Shown here one piece after another: positions 1-9,193 of a stretch of 64,000 nucleotides of DNA (positions within the stretch are counted from its first letter, which is position 1; the number at the start of each line of letters is the position of its first letter). The position numbers and the translations under genes were made by a program. Origin of the DNA: Chryseobacterium sp. 52 (GTDB lineage Bacteria; Bacteroidota; Bacteroidia; Flavobacteriales; Weeksellaceae); NCBI RefSeq assembly GCF_002754245.1, contig NZ_PEEX01000001.1, positions 2,026,001 through 2,090,000 on the forward strand, given 5' to 3'. The notes below the pieces were generated by a model, which was not told the origin of the DNA, searched no databases, and was given only the letters and a program-made list of their open reading frames with translations.

Positions 1-1966
1 CATAGATAAAATTTTCTCAACGATACGGGTAGAAGAAATAGTAGGAGAGTACGTGCAGCTGAAAAGAGCAGGGTCTAACTTCAAAGGGCTCAGTCCCTTT
101 CATGATGAAAAGTCTCCGAGTTTCGTGGTGTCACCCAGCAAACAGATTTGGAAAGATTTCTCTACAGGAAAAGGAGGAACCGCCATTTCTTTCCTGATGG
201 AGATTGAGAATTTCACTTATCCGGAAGCCCTTCGCCACGCAGCCAAAAAATACGGAATTGAAATCGAAGAAGATCAGCGTGAATTTTCTGAAGAAGCAAA
301 ACATGCACAGACGGAAAAAGATCAGCTTTACAAGATCCATGAAGTAGCCAATAGCTATTATCAGGAAATTCTTTGGGACTCGGAAGAAGGGAGAAGTATC
401 GGTTTGGCTTACTTCAGAGAACGTGAACTGAAAGATGATATCATTAAAAAATTCCAGCTAGGATATTCAGTAGAAAAGAAGAATGCCTTCACTGTTTATG
501 CCGAAGAAAAAGGCTACACAAAGGATATTCTTGAAAAATCAGGATTATCGATATTTCCTGAAAATACACCCTCCGGAATAGACCGTTTCCGTGAAAGGGT
601 AATTTTTCCGATTCACAGTTTTTCAGGCAGGGTTCTTGGTTTTGGAGCCAGAATTCTTAAAAATAATGTCAAGACAGCCAAATACCTTAACTCGCCGGAA
701 ACAGAAATCTATCATAAGTCAAATGTTCTGTATGGTTTAAATCAAAGTAAACAGGCGATTTCCAGAAAAAATAACTGTCTTCTTGTGGAAGGATATATGG
801 ACGTGATAGCACTTCATATGTCAGGAATTGAGAATGTAGTCGCAAGTTCAGGAACATCTTTGACCATCGAGCAGATTAAGCTCATCAAAAGGCTGACAGA
901 AAACGTAACCATTCTTTTTGACGGTGATAATGCCGGTATTAAAGCCAGTTTCAGAAGTATCGATATGCTTTTGACCGAAGGAATGAATATTCGTGTTCTG
1001 CTCTTCCCGGAAGGGGATGACCCGGATTCTTTTGCCAGAAAACATCCGCAGGACTATGTAGAAAAATTCATCGAAAATGAAGCGATGGATTTCATCGACT
1101 TTAAAGCAGAGATCCTTTTAAAAGATGCCGGAAATGATCCTATAAAGAAAGCAGAAGCAATACAGAACATCGTAAAATCGGTTTCTTTTGTACAAAATGC
1201 TCTGAAAAGAGAAGTTTATCTGAAAGAAGTTTCCAATAAATTCGGACTTTCAGAACAGAGTCTTTTCAACGAACTTGATGTTCAGAAACAGATCACACAG
1301 AATCAGAGCCACCACGTTCAGCAGCAGAAAGAAAAAGTGATTCCAAAGCTGGAAATTGTGCCTCTGGATGAAGAGAAAGAAGATCCTTATCTATATGATG
1401 TGCTGTTTATGGAAAGTAAACTTGTAGATCATATGCTCATGTTTGGTGATATTGTTTTAAAAAGAACCAATGAGAAAAATGAGGAATATCAGATTACAGT
1501 TATTGAAGAGATCCTGCTGCATTTTGAAGAAGAACAGTACAGCTTTTTAGTAAAAGGCAACGAGATTATCATCAATCAGGTGAAAGACGGTATTCAAAAA
1601 GATGAGCTGAGAAGCGGAAACTTTTTTGTGGCACTAATGGATGAGGAAATTACAACTAAGGTGGTCGATGCATTAATTCCTTTAGATGAATTGGAAAACT
1701 GGGGTTCCCGAAATATCTATCCTCCGAATTATGGTGACAAAATAGCGGAACAGGTACAAGGTGACGTCCTGCTGCATAAATACAGGTATATTGATTATCT
1801 GATCAAGGAAACAGCCCGGCAGCTGGATCAATACAGCGGAACAGATGAGGTAAAATACTATGAACTAATCAAAAAGATTACCCTCCTGAAACAGGCTTCC
1901 ATCCGGCTGAGCGATATTATTGAATATTCACCTATCAAAGGAATTTATATCGATAGAAAAAGATAA
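1..1966 (+). CDS. dnaG: DNA primase DnaG, 5' end cut by window edge
   Basis: This primase makes RNA primers for replication forks. The frame is open from base 2, so the true start lies a few codons upstream of the window; the GTG at 53 is internal. An N-terminal zinc-binding-type domain (FKGLSPFHDEKSPSF) is followed by the catalytic core with the TOPRIM motifs EGYMDV and DGDNAG and a C-terminal helicase-binding region. The cysteines of the usual zinc ribbon are replaced: the family pattern CPFH reads SPFH, and the downstream CxxC reads DFST, leaving only the histidine. From memory this is a trait of flavobacterial primases and not damage, since the rest of the protein is intact. It lies 121 bp upstream of clpP on the same strand. 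Confidence 0.96.
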   Translation, partial: IDKIFSTIRVEEIVGEYVQLKRAGSNFKGLSPFHDEKSPSFVVSPSKQIWKDFSTGKGGTAISFLMEIENFTYPEALRHAAKKYGIEIEEDQREFSEEAKHAQTEKDQLYKIHEVANSYYQEILWDSEEGRSIGLAYFRERELKDDIIKKFQLGYSVEKKNAFTVYAEEKGYTKDILEKSGLSIFPENTPSGIDRFRERVIFPIHSFSGRVLGFGARILKNNVKTAKYLNSPETEIYHKSNVLYGLNQSKQAISRKNNCLLVEGYMDVIALHMSGIENVVASSGTSLTIEQIKLIKRLTENVTILFDGDNAGIKASFRSIDMLLTEGMNIRVLLFPEGDDPDSFARKHPQDYVEKFIENEAMDFIDFKAEILLKDAGNDPIKKAEAIQNIVKSVSFVQNALKREVYLKEVSNKFGLSEQSLFNELDVQKQITQNQSHHVQQQKEKVIPKLEIVPLDEEKEDPYLYDVLFMESKLVDHMLMFGDIVLKRTNEKNEEYQITVIEEILLHFEEEQYSFLVKGNEIIINQVKDGIQKDELRSGNFFVALMDEEITTKVVDALIPLDELENWGSRNIYPPNYGDKIAEQVQGDVLLHKYRYIDYLIKETARQLDQYSGTDEVKYYELIKKITLLKQASIRLSDIIEYSPIKGIYIDRKR

Positions 1967-2087
1967 ATGCACAGACATAGAATTGATCGTCAGAGGGGAT
2001 TCTGTGACAAAAAGTCCTATAAAATTTTAGGAATAAAAGTTGTAATTTAAACTTCGATAAATAAGTATAATAATACATAATAGAAAT

Positions 2088-2774
2088 ATGGACATTAAAA
2101 AAGACTTCAGAGATTTCTCTGTAAAACACTTAGGAAACAGCGGTTTGGTTACCGATCAGTATATGGGAATGTACGGCCCAACAAATCTTACGCCGTATAT
2201 CATGGAAGAAAGAAGATTGAATGTAGCACAAATGGACGTATTCTCACGTCTGATGATGGACAGAATTATCTTCTTAGGAACTGGAATTGACGATCAGGTT
2301 GCCAACATTGTAACAGCACAGCTTTTATTCCTGGAAAGTTCTGATTCTGCCAAAGATATTCAGATCTACATCAACTCTCCGGGTGGAAGCGTTTATGCAG
2401 GTTTAGGAATTTATGATACAATGCAGATCATTAAGCCGGATGTTGCTACCATCTGTACAGGAATGGCAGCTTCAATGGGAGCCGTATTACTGGTTGCCGG
2501 AGAAAAAGGAAAGCGTTCAGCGCTTAAGCATTCAAGAGTGATGATTCACCAGCCTTCAGGAGGTGCTCAGGGAGTAGCTTCAGATATGGAGATCAACCTG
2601 AGAGAGATGCTGAAATTAAAGCAGGAGCTTTATGAAATCATCGGTCACCATTCAGGACAGACTTACGAATGGGTAGAAAAATCATCTGACAGAGATTACT
2701 GGATGACTTCTGAAGAAGCAAAAGGCTACGGAATGGTAGACGAAGTTTTACAGAGAAATACAGAGAAAAAATAA
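2088..2774 (+). CDS. clpP: ATP-dependent Clp protease proteolytic subunit
   Basis: ClpP forms the tetradecameric serine protease chamber that degrades proteins unfolded by ClpX or ClpA-type ATPases in the cytosol. The 228-residue product has the complete catalytic triad: Ser129 in GMAASMGA, His154 in MIHQPSGG and Asp203 in DRDYW. The triad spacings of 25 and 49 residues match those of E. coli ClpP. The N-terminus is about 30 residues longer than the mature E. coli protein, which probably includes a propeptide. The gene stands alone between dnaG and a strong terminator. No ClpX gene is adjacent. Confidence 0.98.
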   Translation: MDIKKDFRDFSVKHLGNSGLVTDQYMGMYGPTNLTPYIMEERRLNVAQMDVFSRLMMDRIIFLGTGIDDQVANIVTAQLLFLESSDSAKDIQIYINSPGGSVYAGLGIYDTMQIIKPDVATICTGMAASMGAVLLVAGEKGKRSALKHSRVMIHQPSGGAQGVASDMEINLREMLKLKQELYEIIGHHSGQTYEWVEKSSDRDYWMTSEEAKGYGMVDEVLQRNTEKK

Positions 2775-2793
2775 TTTCCTTTTTGGAATATTG

Positions 2794-2820
2794 AAAACGC
2801 ACCGATCCGGTGCGTTTTTT
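2794..2820 (+). terminator. Rho-independent terminator after clpP
   Basis: An 11-bp stem (AAAACGCACCG, 2794-2804) with loop ATC pairs with 2808-2818 and ends in a run of T. It begins 20 bases after the clpP stop. Confidence 0.93.
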
Positions 2821-3070
2821 TATTGGTTGACTTTTATTTTAACCACAAAAGGGACAAAAGTTTTTAACACTTTAGTTATATTTTTAAGTTCAAAAACTTT
2901 GAAAAAAGAAGACCAATTATGTGCTGGGAAAATCGAAAACTTCCACGACGACAAAAATTCGTCGGATCCCAATTCCCCTCCCATGGAGGGGTGGCAAATC
3001 GAAGATTTGACGGGGTGGTTAAAAAACTTCCCATCCTCATCAACCTCTTCTCTTAAACGTCATAAAAACA
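2821..3070. repeat. Non-coding gap with a short dispersed-repeat remnant
   Basis: No gene is supported here. The open frame across 2791-3111 starts inside the clpP terminator and looks accidental. At 2971-3020 there is a GC-richer segment with the perfect hairpin CCCCTCC/GGAGGGG (2975-2991), followed by GGCAAATCGAAGATTTG and CGGGGTGGTT. I recall this pattern as an interspersed element in Chryseobacterium genomes, but only one copy is in the window, so the repeat status is inferred. Confidence 0.4.
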
Positions 3071-3072
3071 AA

Positions 3073-3094
3073 AACGCGCCTCGAGAGGCGCGTT
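3073..3094 (-). terminator. Terminator of the T9SS secreted protein gene
   Basis: The near-perfect palindrome AACGCGCCT/AGGCGCGTT lies 7 bases beyond the stop of the leftward gene and is followed by a T run on the minus strand. Confidence 0.9.
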
Positions 3095-3100
3095 CATCTA

Positions 3101-4225
3101 TTATTTTTTAATGATCTTATGAATCGTCGTATTTTTCGATGTTTTAATTTCCATCATATAAGTCCCGGTTTTCAATGCCTGAATATTAACTCTCGCCGTA
3201 TTTCCAGTCAATAATTTCTGTCCGGAAACAGCATAGATATTCACTTCTTTAATATCATCATCAGTTTCTATCTGGATAAAATCACTCGCAGGATTAGGAT
3301 ACATTCTGAAACCTTTTTTATGGAGATCGGAAACACTTAAGGTAGAGCTTGATGCTTCTCTGGGAGTAAACGGTATTCTCTGTCCAAAGCTAAGGCCTAA
3401 CCAGTCGTTATTCCCCAACTGGATCTGGGCTAGATCGGCCTGTCCTCTCCAGCTTGAAAGATCCTTTCCTTTGAATATTTTCCACGTATGGGTTCCGGAA
3501 ACATTTCCTGTGAAGTTATTGAGTGACAGCCCGCTGATCTGGTTGCTGTTTGAGGTAAAATTAAAATAAGGAGCCTGAGCATGGATCAGCTGAAGAGCTT
3601 GTTCTGCTGTTAAACTTCCGTTATATTTAATTCCGAACACAAAAGAATGAGCTTCTCCGGCAGAACTGGTAGTTCCAAAATCGATAACGACAAGGCTTCT
3701 ATTGTTTCCTGTTCCAATCCAGTTTGTGATCTGTGAAGGATTGTACCATGCAGCGTTATATGCAGCTACAGGTGCTGAAGGATGAGAAAGAGGCGGTGTA
3801 GTAGGGGTAAAACCATACCCGAAAGAGATACCATACCATTTTCCGTTGATTAACGGGTCATTGTTTACCCCATTGTTAGGCTGCATATTTTCAGCAGTAA
3901 GACCTGACCATGTAGACCAATAATCCTCCAGACTTGGAATATGGTGGTTGTAATTAAGGCTGTAAAGAAAACCAGAAGGTACTTCTGCTTCCATTTTCGG
4001 ATCTGCTGCATCAATAGCGTTGATGAGGTCTTCCATGGTAAGATTATTTGCATCGTAGCGATATCCCCACGCATAAGAGGTTGGATTGTCACTGTCATTA
4101 AAATCGGCGATGAAATAAGCTTTTTTGGAACCTGTTCCTACCCAGAATTTAATGTCATTCTCTGTAAACTGGGCTGAGAATAGCTGCAGACATAGCAGCA
4201 GGGAAAAAAGATAGATCTTTTTCAT
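3101..4225 (-). CDS. Secreted T9SS-sorted protein under cobalamin riboswitch control
   Basis: This is a 374-residue exported protein of unrecognised function. It has a Sec signal peptide (MKKIYLFSLLLCLQLFSAQ), two homologous modules beginning WVGTGSKKAYFIADF (about residue 28) and WIGTGNNRSLVVIDFG (about 165), and a C-terminal type-A T9SS sorting domain from about residue 308 (FRMYPNPASDFIQIE) ending in KIIKK. T9SS cargo is released or anchored at the cell surface. A cobalamin riboswitch sits directly upstream on the same strand, so expression should fall when B12 is plentiful. A role in capturing corrinoids at the surface is therefore an attractive inference, but nothing in the modules proves it. 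A strong terminator follows. Confidence 0.9.
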   Translation of the reverse strand: MKKIYLFSLLLCLQLFSAQFTENDIKFWVGTGSKKAYFIADFNDSDNPTSYAWGYRYDANNLTMEDLINAIDAADPKMEAEVPSGFLYSLNYNHHIPSLEDYWSTWSGLTAENMQPNNGVNNDPLINGKWYGISFGYGFTPTTPPLSHPSAPVAAYNAAWYNPSQITNWIGTGNNRSLVVIDFGTTSSAGEAHSFVFGIKYNGSLTAEQALQLIHAQAPYFNFTSNSNQISGLSLNNFTGNVSGTHTWKIFKGKDLSSWRGQADLAQIQLGNNDWLGLSFGQRIPFTPREASSSTLSVSDLHKKGFRMYPNPASDFIQIETDDDIKEVNIYAVSGQKLLTGNTARVNIQALKTGTYMMEIKTSKNTTIHKIIKK

Positions 4226-4319
4226 AATATAATTAAATTAAAGTTTTATTCCCGAAACTTTCCTGCAGGAAAAAAGAAATCCGTTTAAGGTTCTTCTATT
4301 CCCGAAGTGAATGTAGATA

Positions 4320-4495
4320 AGGCAGGTCTCCTGGCTCGCTTCTCGAAGTACGCCTTCCCGGATCTGGATCCAGTGGCATGATGTACTTAAAGTTTAAAAC
4401 AGCTTACAGTTGCGGGTACAGCCCAAGCATTGAATTTCTTCTCACTTGATTCCCTGTTAATGAACAGATGTTCAGCCTTAACTGGTGCAAATATA
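4320..4495 (-). promoter_or_regulatory. Cobalamin (B12) riboswitch
   Basis: Read on the minus strand, the segment has the conserved adenosylcobalamin aptamer blocks in order: GGTGAACA-like 5' elements near TTTGCACCAGTTAAGG, the core ACCCGCAACTGTAA, the GCCACTGG element and the closing AGCCAGGAGACCTGCC. It ends about 95 bases before the start codon of the secreted protein at 4225. Family knowledge says such elements switch expression off when B12 is bound. The expression platform in 4226-4320 is not clear to me. Confidence 0.93.
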
Positions 4496-4742
4496 TCATA
4501 TAAATTTTTGATTCCGTTTTGTGAATTATTGTGCGGTTTATTTGTTTTGTTTAAACCTTGGATGATTTTTAATACCTTGATTTTTGGATTTAATAAAGAA
4601 TAAGAAGAAAGATTGGTGATATTCGGATTAATTAAAGTGTTTAAAATTAATTCATCTAAAGATAGTATTGTTAAAATACATTTATTATTAAATTCAAGAT
4701 CAGTTTACAATCAATGTATACTTTCGCGGAATAAAAGTAAAC

Positions 4743-6005
4743 ATGAAAAAACTGCTGTTATCGGCTATGGTACTCATCGTGATTGCATCGTGCAAAGATG
4801 ATGATAAGGTGAATAACCAAGAGATCAACTATGCCAAGCTTCCTCAGGAATTTCCTTTTTCCAAACTGGCAACCATCAATGGAGTAGATATTCTTAACGG
4901 TGGATTCGGTTCCGGTGCAGCTGCCCATCCAACCAGAAAAGAAGAATTTTATGTCATCACAGACCGTGGTCCGAATACAGACTATCTGAATGGAAAAAAA
5001 TTCCCGGCCCCGAATTTTACCCCTACTATTATGCACTTTAAAATCAATGCAGAAGGTAATATCGAGGTCATTAAATATATTAAACTGAAAAATCCTTCCG
5101 GGCAGCCCATCACAGGACTTCCAAATCCTGCTGGTATGGGAAGTACGGGAGAAACAGCTTATGATTCATCAGGAAATGTTTTAGGAACCGATAATTACGG
5201 TCTGGACAGCGAAAGTATTGTTGCGGCAGCAGACGGGACATTTTGGGTGTCTGATGAGTACGGACCTCATATTGTCCATTATAATGCAGAAGGAATAGAA
5301 TTGGAAAGAATAAGCCCGATAGGTGTCAATACCGGCCCCCGAAAACTACCTGCAGTTTTGGCGAAAAGAAGAGCAAACAGAGGAATGGAAGGATTATGCA
5401 TCACTCCGGACGGTAAAATGTTGGTAGGAACCATCCAGTCAACGATGTATGTCCCTACAAAAGCGCTCGCAACGAATACCACTTTAACAAGGATCGTGAC
5501 TTTTGATATTGCAACAGGACAGACCAGACAGTACCTGTATAAGCAGAATGGAGGCGCATCAGATTCAGTATGTGATATTACAGCCATCAGCAGTACAGAA
5601 TTTCTGGTGATCGAAAGAGACGGAAACTTTGGTTCTCAGGGCGGTACCAAAAAAGTATACAGAATTAATATAGCAGGAGCTTCAGATGTGAACGGAACCG
5701 ATATAACGGCTGTTGACGGATTGAAGATCAATAATAAAGCGTTAGAGCAGTCTACCTGGGATGAAATTACGAATGCGGGAATCAAGCCTGTTTCTAAAAC
5801 TTTGGCGGTAGATCTGGTTGCAAAACTGGGCTATGAGCATGATAAGTTTGAAGGAATCGTTTATTTAGGAAACAATAAACTGGCGGTTTTCAATGATGAT
5901 GATTTCGGAATTCTGGATGACGGAAACGGAAATCCAAAAGCAAAGATCCTTCCTAAAACCGGAAAAGTAGACAAAGGAACAATGTATGTAGTCGATATTC
6001 AATAA
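4743..6005 (+). CDS. Phytase-like esterase-domain lipoprotein
   Basis: This 420-residue predicted lipoprotein has signal and lipobox IASC, with Cys17 followed by an acidic DDDK stretch that fits surface export in Bacteroidetes. The body matches the 'esterase-like activity of phytase' family: motifs VITDRGPNTD, VSDEYGPHI, GMEGLCITPDG, FLVIERDGN and FEGIVYLG are spread across a beta-propeller-like fold. The substrate is unknown; a phosphoester or sugar-phosphate is likely from the family. It is a single gene, divergent from the riboswitch-controlled gene, and closed by a strong hairpin terminator. Confidence 0.88.
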   Translation: MKKLLLSAMVLIVIASCKDDDKVNNQEINYAKLPQEFPFSKLATINGVDILNGGFGSGAAAHPTRKEEFYVITDRGPNTDYLNGKKFPAPNFTPTIMHFKINAEGNIEVIKYIKLKNPSGQPITGLPNPAGMGSTGETAYDSSGNVLGTDNYGLDSESIVAAADGTFWVSDEYGPHIVHYNAEGIELERISPIGVNTGPRKLPAVLAKRRANRGMEGLCITPDGKMLVGTIQSTMYVPTKALATNTTLTRIVTFDIATGQTRQYLYKQNGGASDSVCDITAISSTEFLVIERDGNFGSQGGTKKVYRINIAGASDVNGTDITAVDGLKINNKALEQSTWDEITNAGIKPVSKTLAVDLVAKLGYEHDKFEGIVYLGNNKLAVFNDDDFGILDDGNGNPKAKILPKTGKVDKGTMYVVDIQ

Positions 6006-6021
6006 TTAGATTTTTTTTAAG

Positions 6022-6056
6022 AAAAGTGCGGCATCGAAGATGCCGCACTTTTTGAT
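6022..6056 (+). terminator. Terminator after the phytase-like gene
   Basis: A 14-bp perfect stem (AAAAGTGCGGCATC with loop GAA) is followed by T-rich sequence. It could also act on the minus strand, where tpiA ends downstream. Between it and tpiA, bases 6073-6150 hold short palindromic words (GGGTTTGAACCCC, GGCTTTAGCC) that look like dispersed-repeat debris. Confidence 0.9.
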
Positions 6057-6163
6057 TGTATATTTTTCAATCTGAATACATTCAATAGAAATGGGTTTGA
6101 ACCCCATTTAATAAAAATCATAGACTCCATTGGCTTTAGCCGAAATTGGATCTAATCTTCAGA

Positions 6164-6922
6164 TTAATTAAAACCTTCAATAATTTTAGAAAAATCTTCT
6201 AATTTTAAAGCTGCACCTCCGATCAGTCCACCATCGATATCAGGCTGAGAGAAAATTTCTTTAGCATTATCCGGCTTCACAGAACCTCCGTAAAGGATAG
6301 AAACTTCGTCTGCTACTTCCTGTCCGTATTTTGCAGCAATGATACTTCTGATGTGTGCATGGATTTCCTGAGCCTGCTCCGGAGAAGCCGTTTCACCGGT
6401 TCCAATGGCCCAAACAGGTTCGTAAGCGATCACTACTTTTTTGATCTCTTCAGCAGAAAGGGTGAAAAGAGCTACTTCAGTCTGGTTTTTTACCACTTCA
6501 AAATGCTGTCCTGCTTTTCTCTGCTCAAGTGTTTCACCGTTACAGTATACAGGAATTAATCCTTTATCAAGAGCTAATTTGATCTTTCTGTTACAGTGAG
6601 AATCTGTTTCACCGTGATACTGTCTTCTTTCAGAGTGCCCGATCAATGAACCGGTTGCATCGATAGATTCCAGCATATCAACAGAAATTTCTCCTGTATA
6701 AGCACCACTTTCATGCTCGCTCATATCCTGAGAGAATACACCGATTTCATCCTTTTCAAAGATATCTTTAGCCATCATTAAATATAAAGAAGGCGGTGCA
6801 ATCCATACTTCGCAGTTGGTGGTGTTATTATTCTTATAGCTCAGTAATTGAATCATTAACTGTTGTGCGTCAATGACATTTTTGTTCATTTTCCAGTTTC
6901 CTGCAACTATTTTTCTTCTCAT
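6164..6922 (-). CDS. tpiA: Triosephosphate isomerase
   Basis: This glycolytic enzyme interconverts dihydroxyacetone phosphate and glyceraldehyde 3-phosphate in the cytosol. The 252-residue product is full length with Lys11 in GNWKMN, the catalytic His96 in IGHSERR, the catalytic Glu168 in AYEPVWAIGTG (start of flexible loop 6) and the phosphate-binding LYGGSVKPDN near the C-terminus. It is a single minus-strand gene; the next gene upstream on the strand (S9 peptidase) ends about 117 bp away. Confidence 0.98.
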   Translation of the reverse strand: MRRKIVAGNWKMNKNVIDAQQLMIQLLSYKNNNTTNCEVWIAPPSLYLMMAKDIFEKDEIGVFSQDMSEHESGAYTGEISVDMLESIDATGSLIGHSERRQYHGETDSHCNRKIKLALDKGLIPVYCNGETLEQRKAGQHFEVVKNQTEVALFTLSAEEIKKVVIAYEPVWAIGTGETASPEQAQEIHAHIRSIIAAKYGQEVADEVSILYGGSVKPDNAKEIFSQPDIDGGLIGGAALKLEDFSKIIEGFN

Positions 6923-7039
6923 ATTTTTATCTAAATATTATTTATTATTCTTGTTATTTTCTTTTCTTACGTTTTTTAATTCTCGCAGATTCTACATTCA
7001 AACCATTGTGTTCTAATTAAAAACAGCTTGACCTGCGAG

Positions 7040-9166
7040 CTACTTACCGATTCCTTCTAATTTAAACATAAAAGCATACACCAAAGCAATATCCTTCAGA
7101 TAATCAAATCTTCCTGAAGCTCCGCCGTGGCCATAATCCATGTCTGTTTTTAAGAGTAATACGTTTTTATCCGTTTTCATGTCTCTAAGCTTTGAAACCC
7201 ATTTTGCAGGCTCAAAATACTGTACCTGAGAATCATGAAGACCTGTCGTTACCAGAAGGTTAGGGTATTTTTTCTTTTCTATATTTTCGTATGGTGAGTA
7301 AGATTTCATATAGAAATAGGCTTCCTTATTATTTGGATTTCCCCATTCATCATATTCGTTGGTTGTCAAAGGAATACTTTCGTCAAGCATGGTGTTGACC
7401 ACATCTACGAAAGGAACCTGTGAAATCATACCGTTCCATAAATTCGGACTCATATTCGCTACAGCACCCATCAGAAGTCCTCCGGCACTTCCACCCTGGG
7501 CATACAGATGTTTTGGGGAAGTATATTTTTCTTTCACAAGATATTCTCCGGCATCGATGAAATCGGTAAAAGTATTCTTCTTTTTCATCATTTTTCCGTC
7601 TTCATACCATTGTCTTCCCATTTCCTGACCGCCACGGATGTGAGCGATAGCAAAAGCAAAACCTCTGTTCAGAAGACTCAGCCTTGTACTGCTGAAAGAT
7701 GCATCCATAGAGCTTCCGTAAGAGCCATAGGCATACAGCAACACCGGACTGTTTCCATCCTTTTTAAATCCTTTTTTATACACAATGGAAATTGGAATTT
7801 TTGTACCGTCTTTTGCTGTTGCAAAAAGTCTTTCAGTCGTGTAGTTCTCTTTAGCATAACCTCCAAGAACTTCCTGCTGCTTTAGTAATATTCTTTTCCC
7901 CGTCTTCAGATCCTGTTCAAATTGAGACGAAGGCGTTATCATTGAAGTATAGCCAAAACGGAAATTATCTGTATTGTATTCAGGATTTTCCAGCGAAGAA
8001 ATAGTATAAGTCGGTTCTTCAAATCTTAAGGCTTCTTTTTTACCCGTTTTTCGGTCATAAATAACCAGTTGCGTAAGCCCGTTCTGTCTTTCACTGAAAA
8101 CCAGATAATTTTTAAAAGCACTCACTCCCTGCATTAAAACATCGCTTCTGTGCGGAACGAAATCTTTCCAGTTTTCAACGCCTGTTTTGTCTAAAGGAGC
8201 TTCTGCAATTTTGAAATTCAGTGCATCTTTGTTTGTTCTGATCAGGAATTTATCTTCCAGTGGAGTAATGGTGTACAACACATTCTTCATTCTTGGCTGG
8301 AACACTTTGAAAGCTCCGTTCGGCTGGTCAGCATTAAGATATCTGGTTTCAGAAGAAGTAGTTGCCCCGGAATAGATCAGGATAAACTTGTTATTTTTAG
8401 ATTTATAGACCGAAATGTAGTTGGTTTTATCTTTTTCCTCATACACAGTCACATCTTTGCTTGGATCTGTTCCCAGCGTATGTTTTTTGATCTTTTCAGA
8501 CAAAAGGGTGACAGGATTCTTTTCAGTATAAAAAATGGTCTTATTATCATTGGCCCACTCTGCAGAACCTTCTGTATTTTTGATGCCCAGATCTGTAGTT
8601 TTTCCGGTGGTAAGATCCTTTAAAAATAAAGTATACTGTCTTCTGGAAACATCATCAACACCGTACACCAGCTGGGTATTATCCGGGCTGATATTGAAAC
8701 CTGCTGCTGCATAATATGGATGTCCTTCCGCAAGCTTATCTACATCCAGAAGAATCTCTTCAGGAGCCGTAAGACTTCCCTTTTTTCTGCAGTATTTGAA
8801 ATACTGTTTCCCGGCTTCTGTTCGGGTATAATAGAAGTATCCGTTTTTAAAGACAGGTACCGATTCATCTTTCTCCTTGATTCTGGCCTTCATTTCCTTA
8901 AAAAGCTCCTCTCTGAATGGCTCCGTATCTTTCATCATACCTTCCCAATAGGTATTTTCTGCCTTCAGATAATCAACGACTTTTGTAGAATCTTTTCCTT
9001 TTTTAAAATAGTCGATCATCCAGTAATAAGGATCATTCACTTTATCACCGTGAATTTCCCGGATATGTTCCTGCTTTTCAGCAATCGGAGCCTTAAGGTC
9101 AGGAAACTTTTGAGATTGTATAGTAGAAGCACTCATGATTAATATTCCCAGATAAAATTTATTCAT
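7040..9166 (-). CDS. S9 family oligopeptidase B-like serine peptidase
   Basis: This 708-residue prolyl-oligopeptidase-family enzyme cleaves short peptides. It has an N-terminal signal-like segment (MNKFYLGILIMSASTIQSQ) and a seven-bladed propeller region to about residue 440. The alpha/beta hydrolase domain follows, with nucleophile Ser560 in GGSAGG, Asp645 in GLHDSQV and His680 in DYGHGGASGR. The block RGGQEMGRQWYEDGK is diagnostic of the oligopeptidase B branch, which usually cuts after Arg or Lys. Location is probably periplasmic. The TerB-like gene ends 27 bp upstream on the same strand, so the two may be cotranscribed. Confidence 0.94.
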   Translation of the reverse strand: MNKFYLGILIMSASTIQSQKFPDLKAPIAEKQEHIREIHGDKVNDPYYWMIDYFKKGKDSTKVVDYLKAENTYWEGMMKDTEPFREELFKEMKARIKEKDESVPVFKNGYFYYTRTEAGKQYFKYCRKKGSLTAPEEILLDVDKLAEGHPYYAAAGFNISPDNTQLVYGVDDVSRRQYTLFLKDLTTGKTTDLGIKNTEGSAEWANDNKTIFYTEKNPVTLLSEKIKKHTLGTDPSKDVTVYEEKDKTNYISVYKSKNNKFILIYSGATTSSETRYLNADQPNGAFKVFQPRMKNVLYTITPLEDKFLIRTNKDALNFKIAEAPLDKTGVENWKDFVPHRSDVLMQGVSAFKNYLVFSERQNGLTQLVIYDRKTGKKEALRFEEPTYTISSLENPEYNTDNFRFGYTSMITPSSQFEQDLKTGKRILLKQQEVLGGYAKENYTTERLFATAKDGTKIPISIVYKKGFKKDGNSPVLLYAYGSYGSSMDASFSSTRLSLLNRGFAFAIAHIRGGQEMGRQWYEDGKMMKKKNTFTDFIDAGEYLVKEKYTSPKHLYAQGGSAGGLLMGAVANMSPNLWNGMISQVPFVDVVNTMLDESIPLTTNEYDEWGNPNNKEAYFYMKSYSPYENIEKKKYPNLLVTTGLHDSQVQYFEPAKWVSKLRDMKTDKNVLLLKTDMDYGHGGASGRFDYLKDIALVYAFMFKLEGIGK

Positions 9167-9193
9167 AATATATCCTGCTTTTTTGGTGGTGGT

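Noticed and set aside
53..1966. GTG at 53 as the start of dnaG
   Set aside because: The frame is open upstream to the window edge and encodes typical DnaG residues (IDKIFSTIRVEEIVGEYV), so the gene is cut by the window.
2791..3111. 106-residue protein after clpP
   Set aside because: The frame starts within the clpP terminator, runs through a repeat remnant and ends in the opposing terminator; composition is not protein-like.
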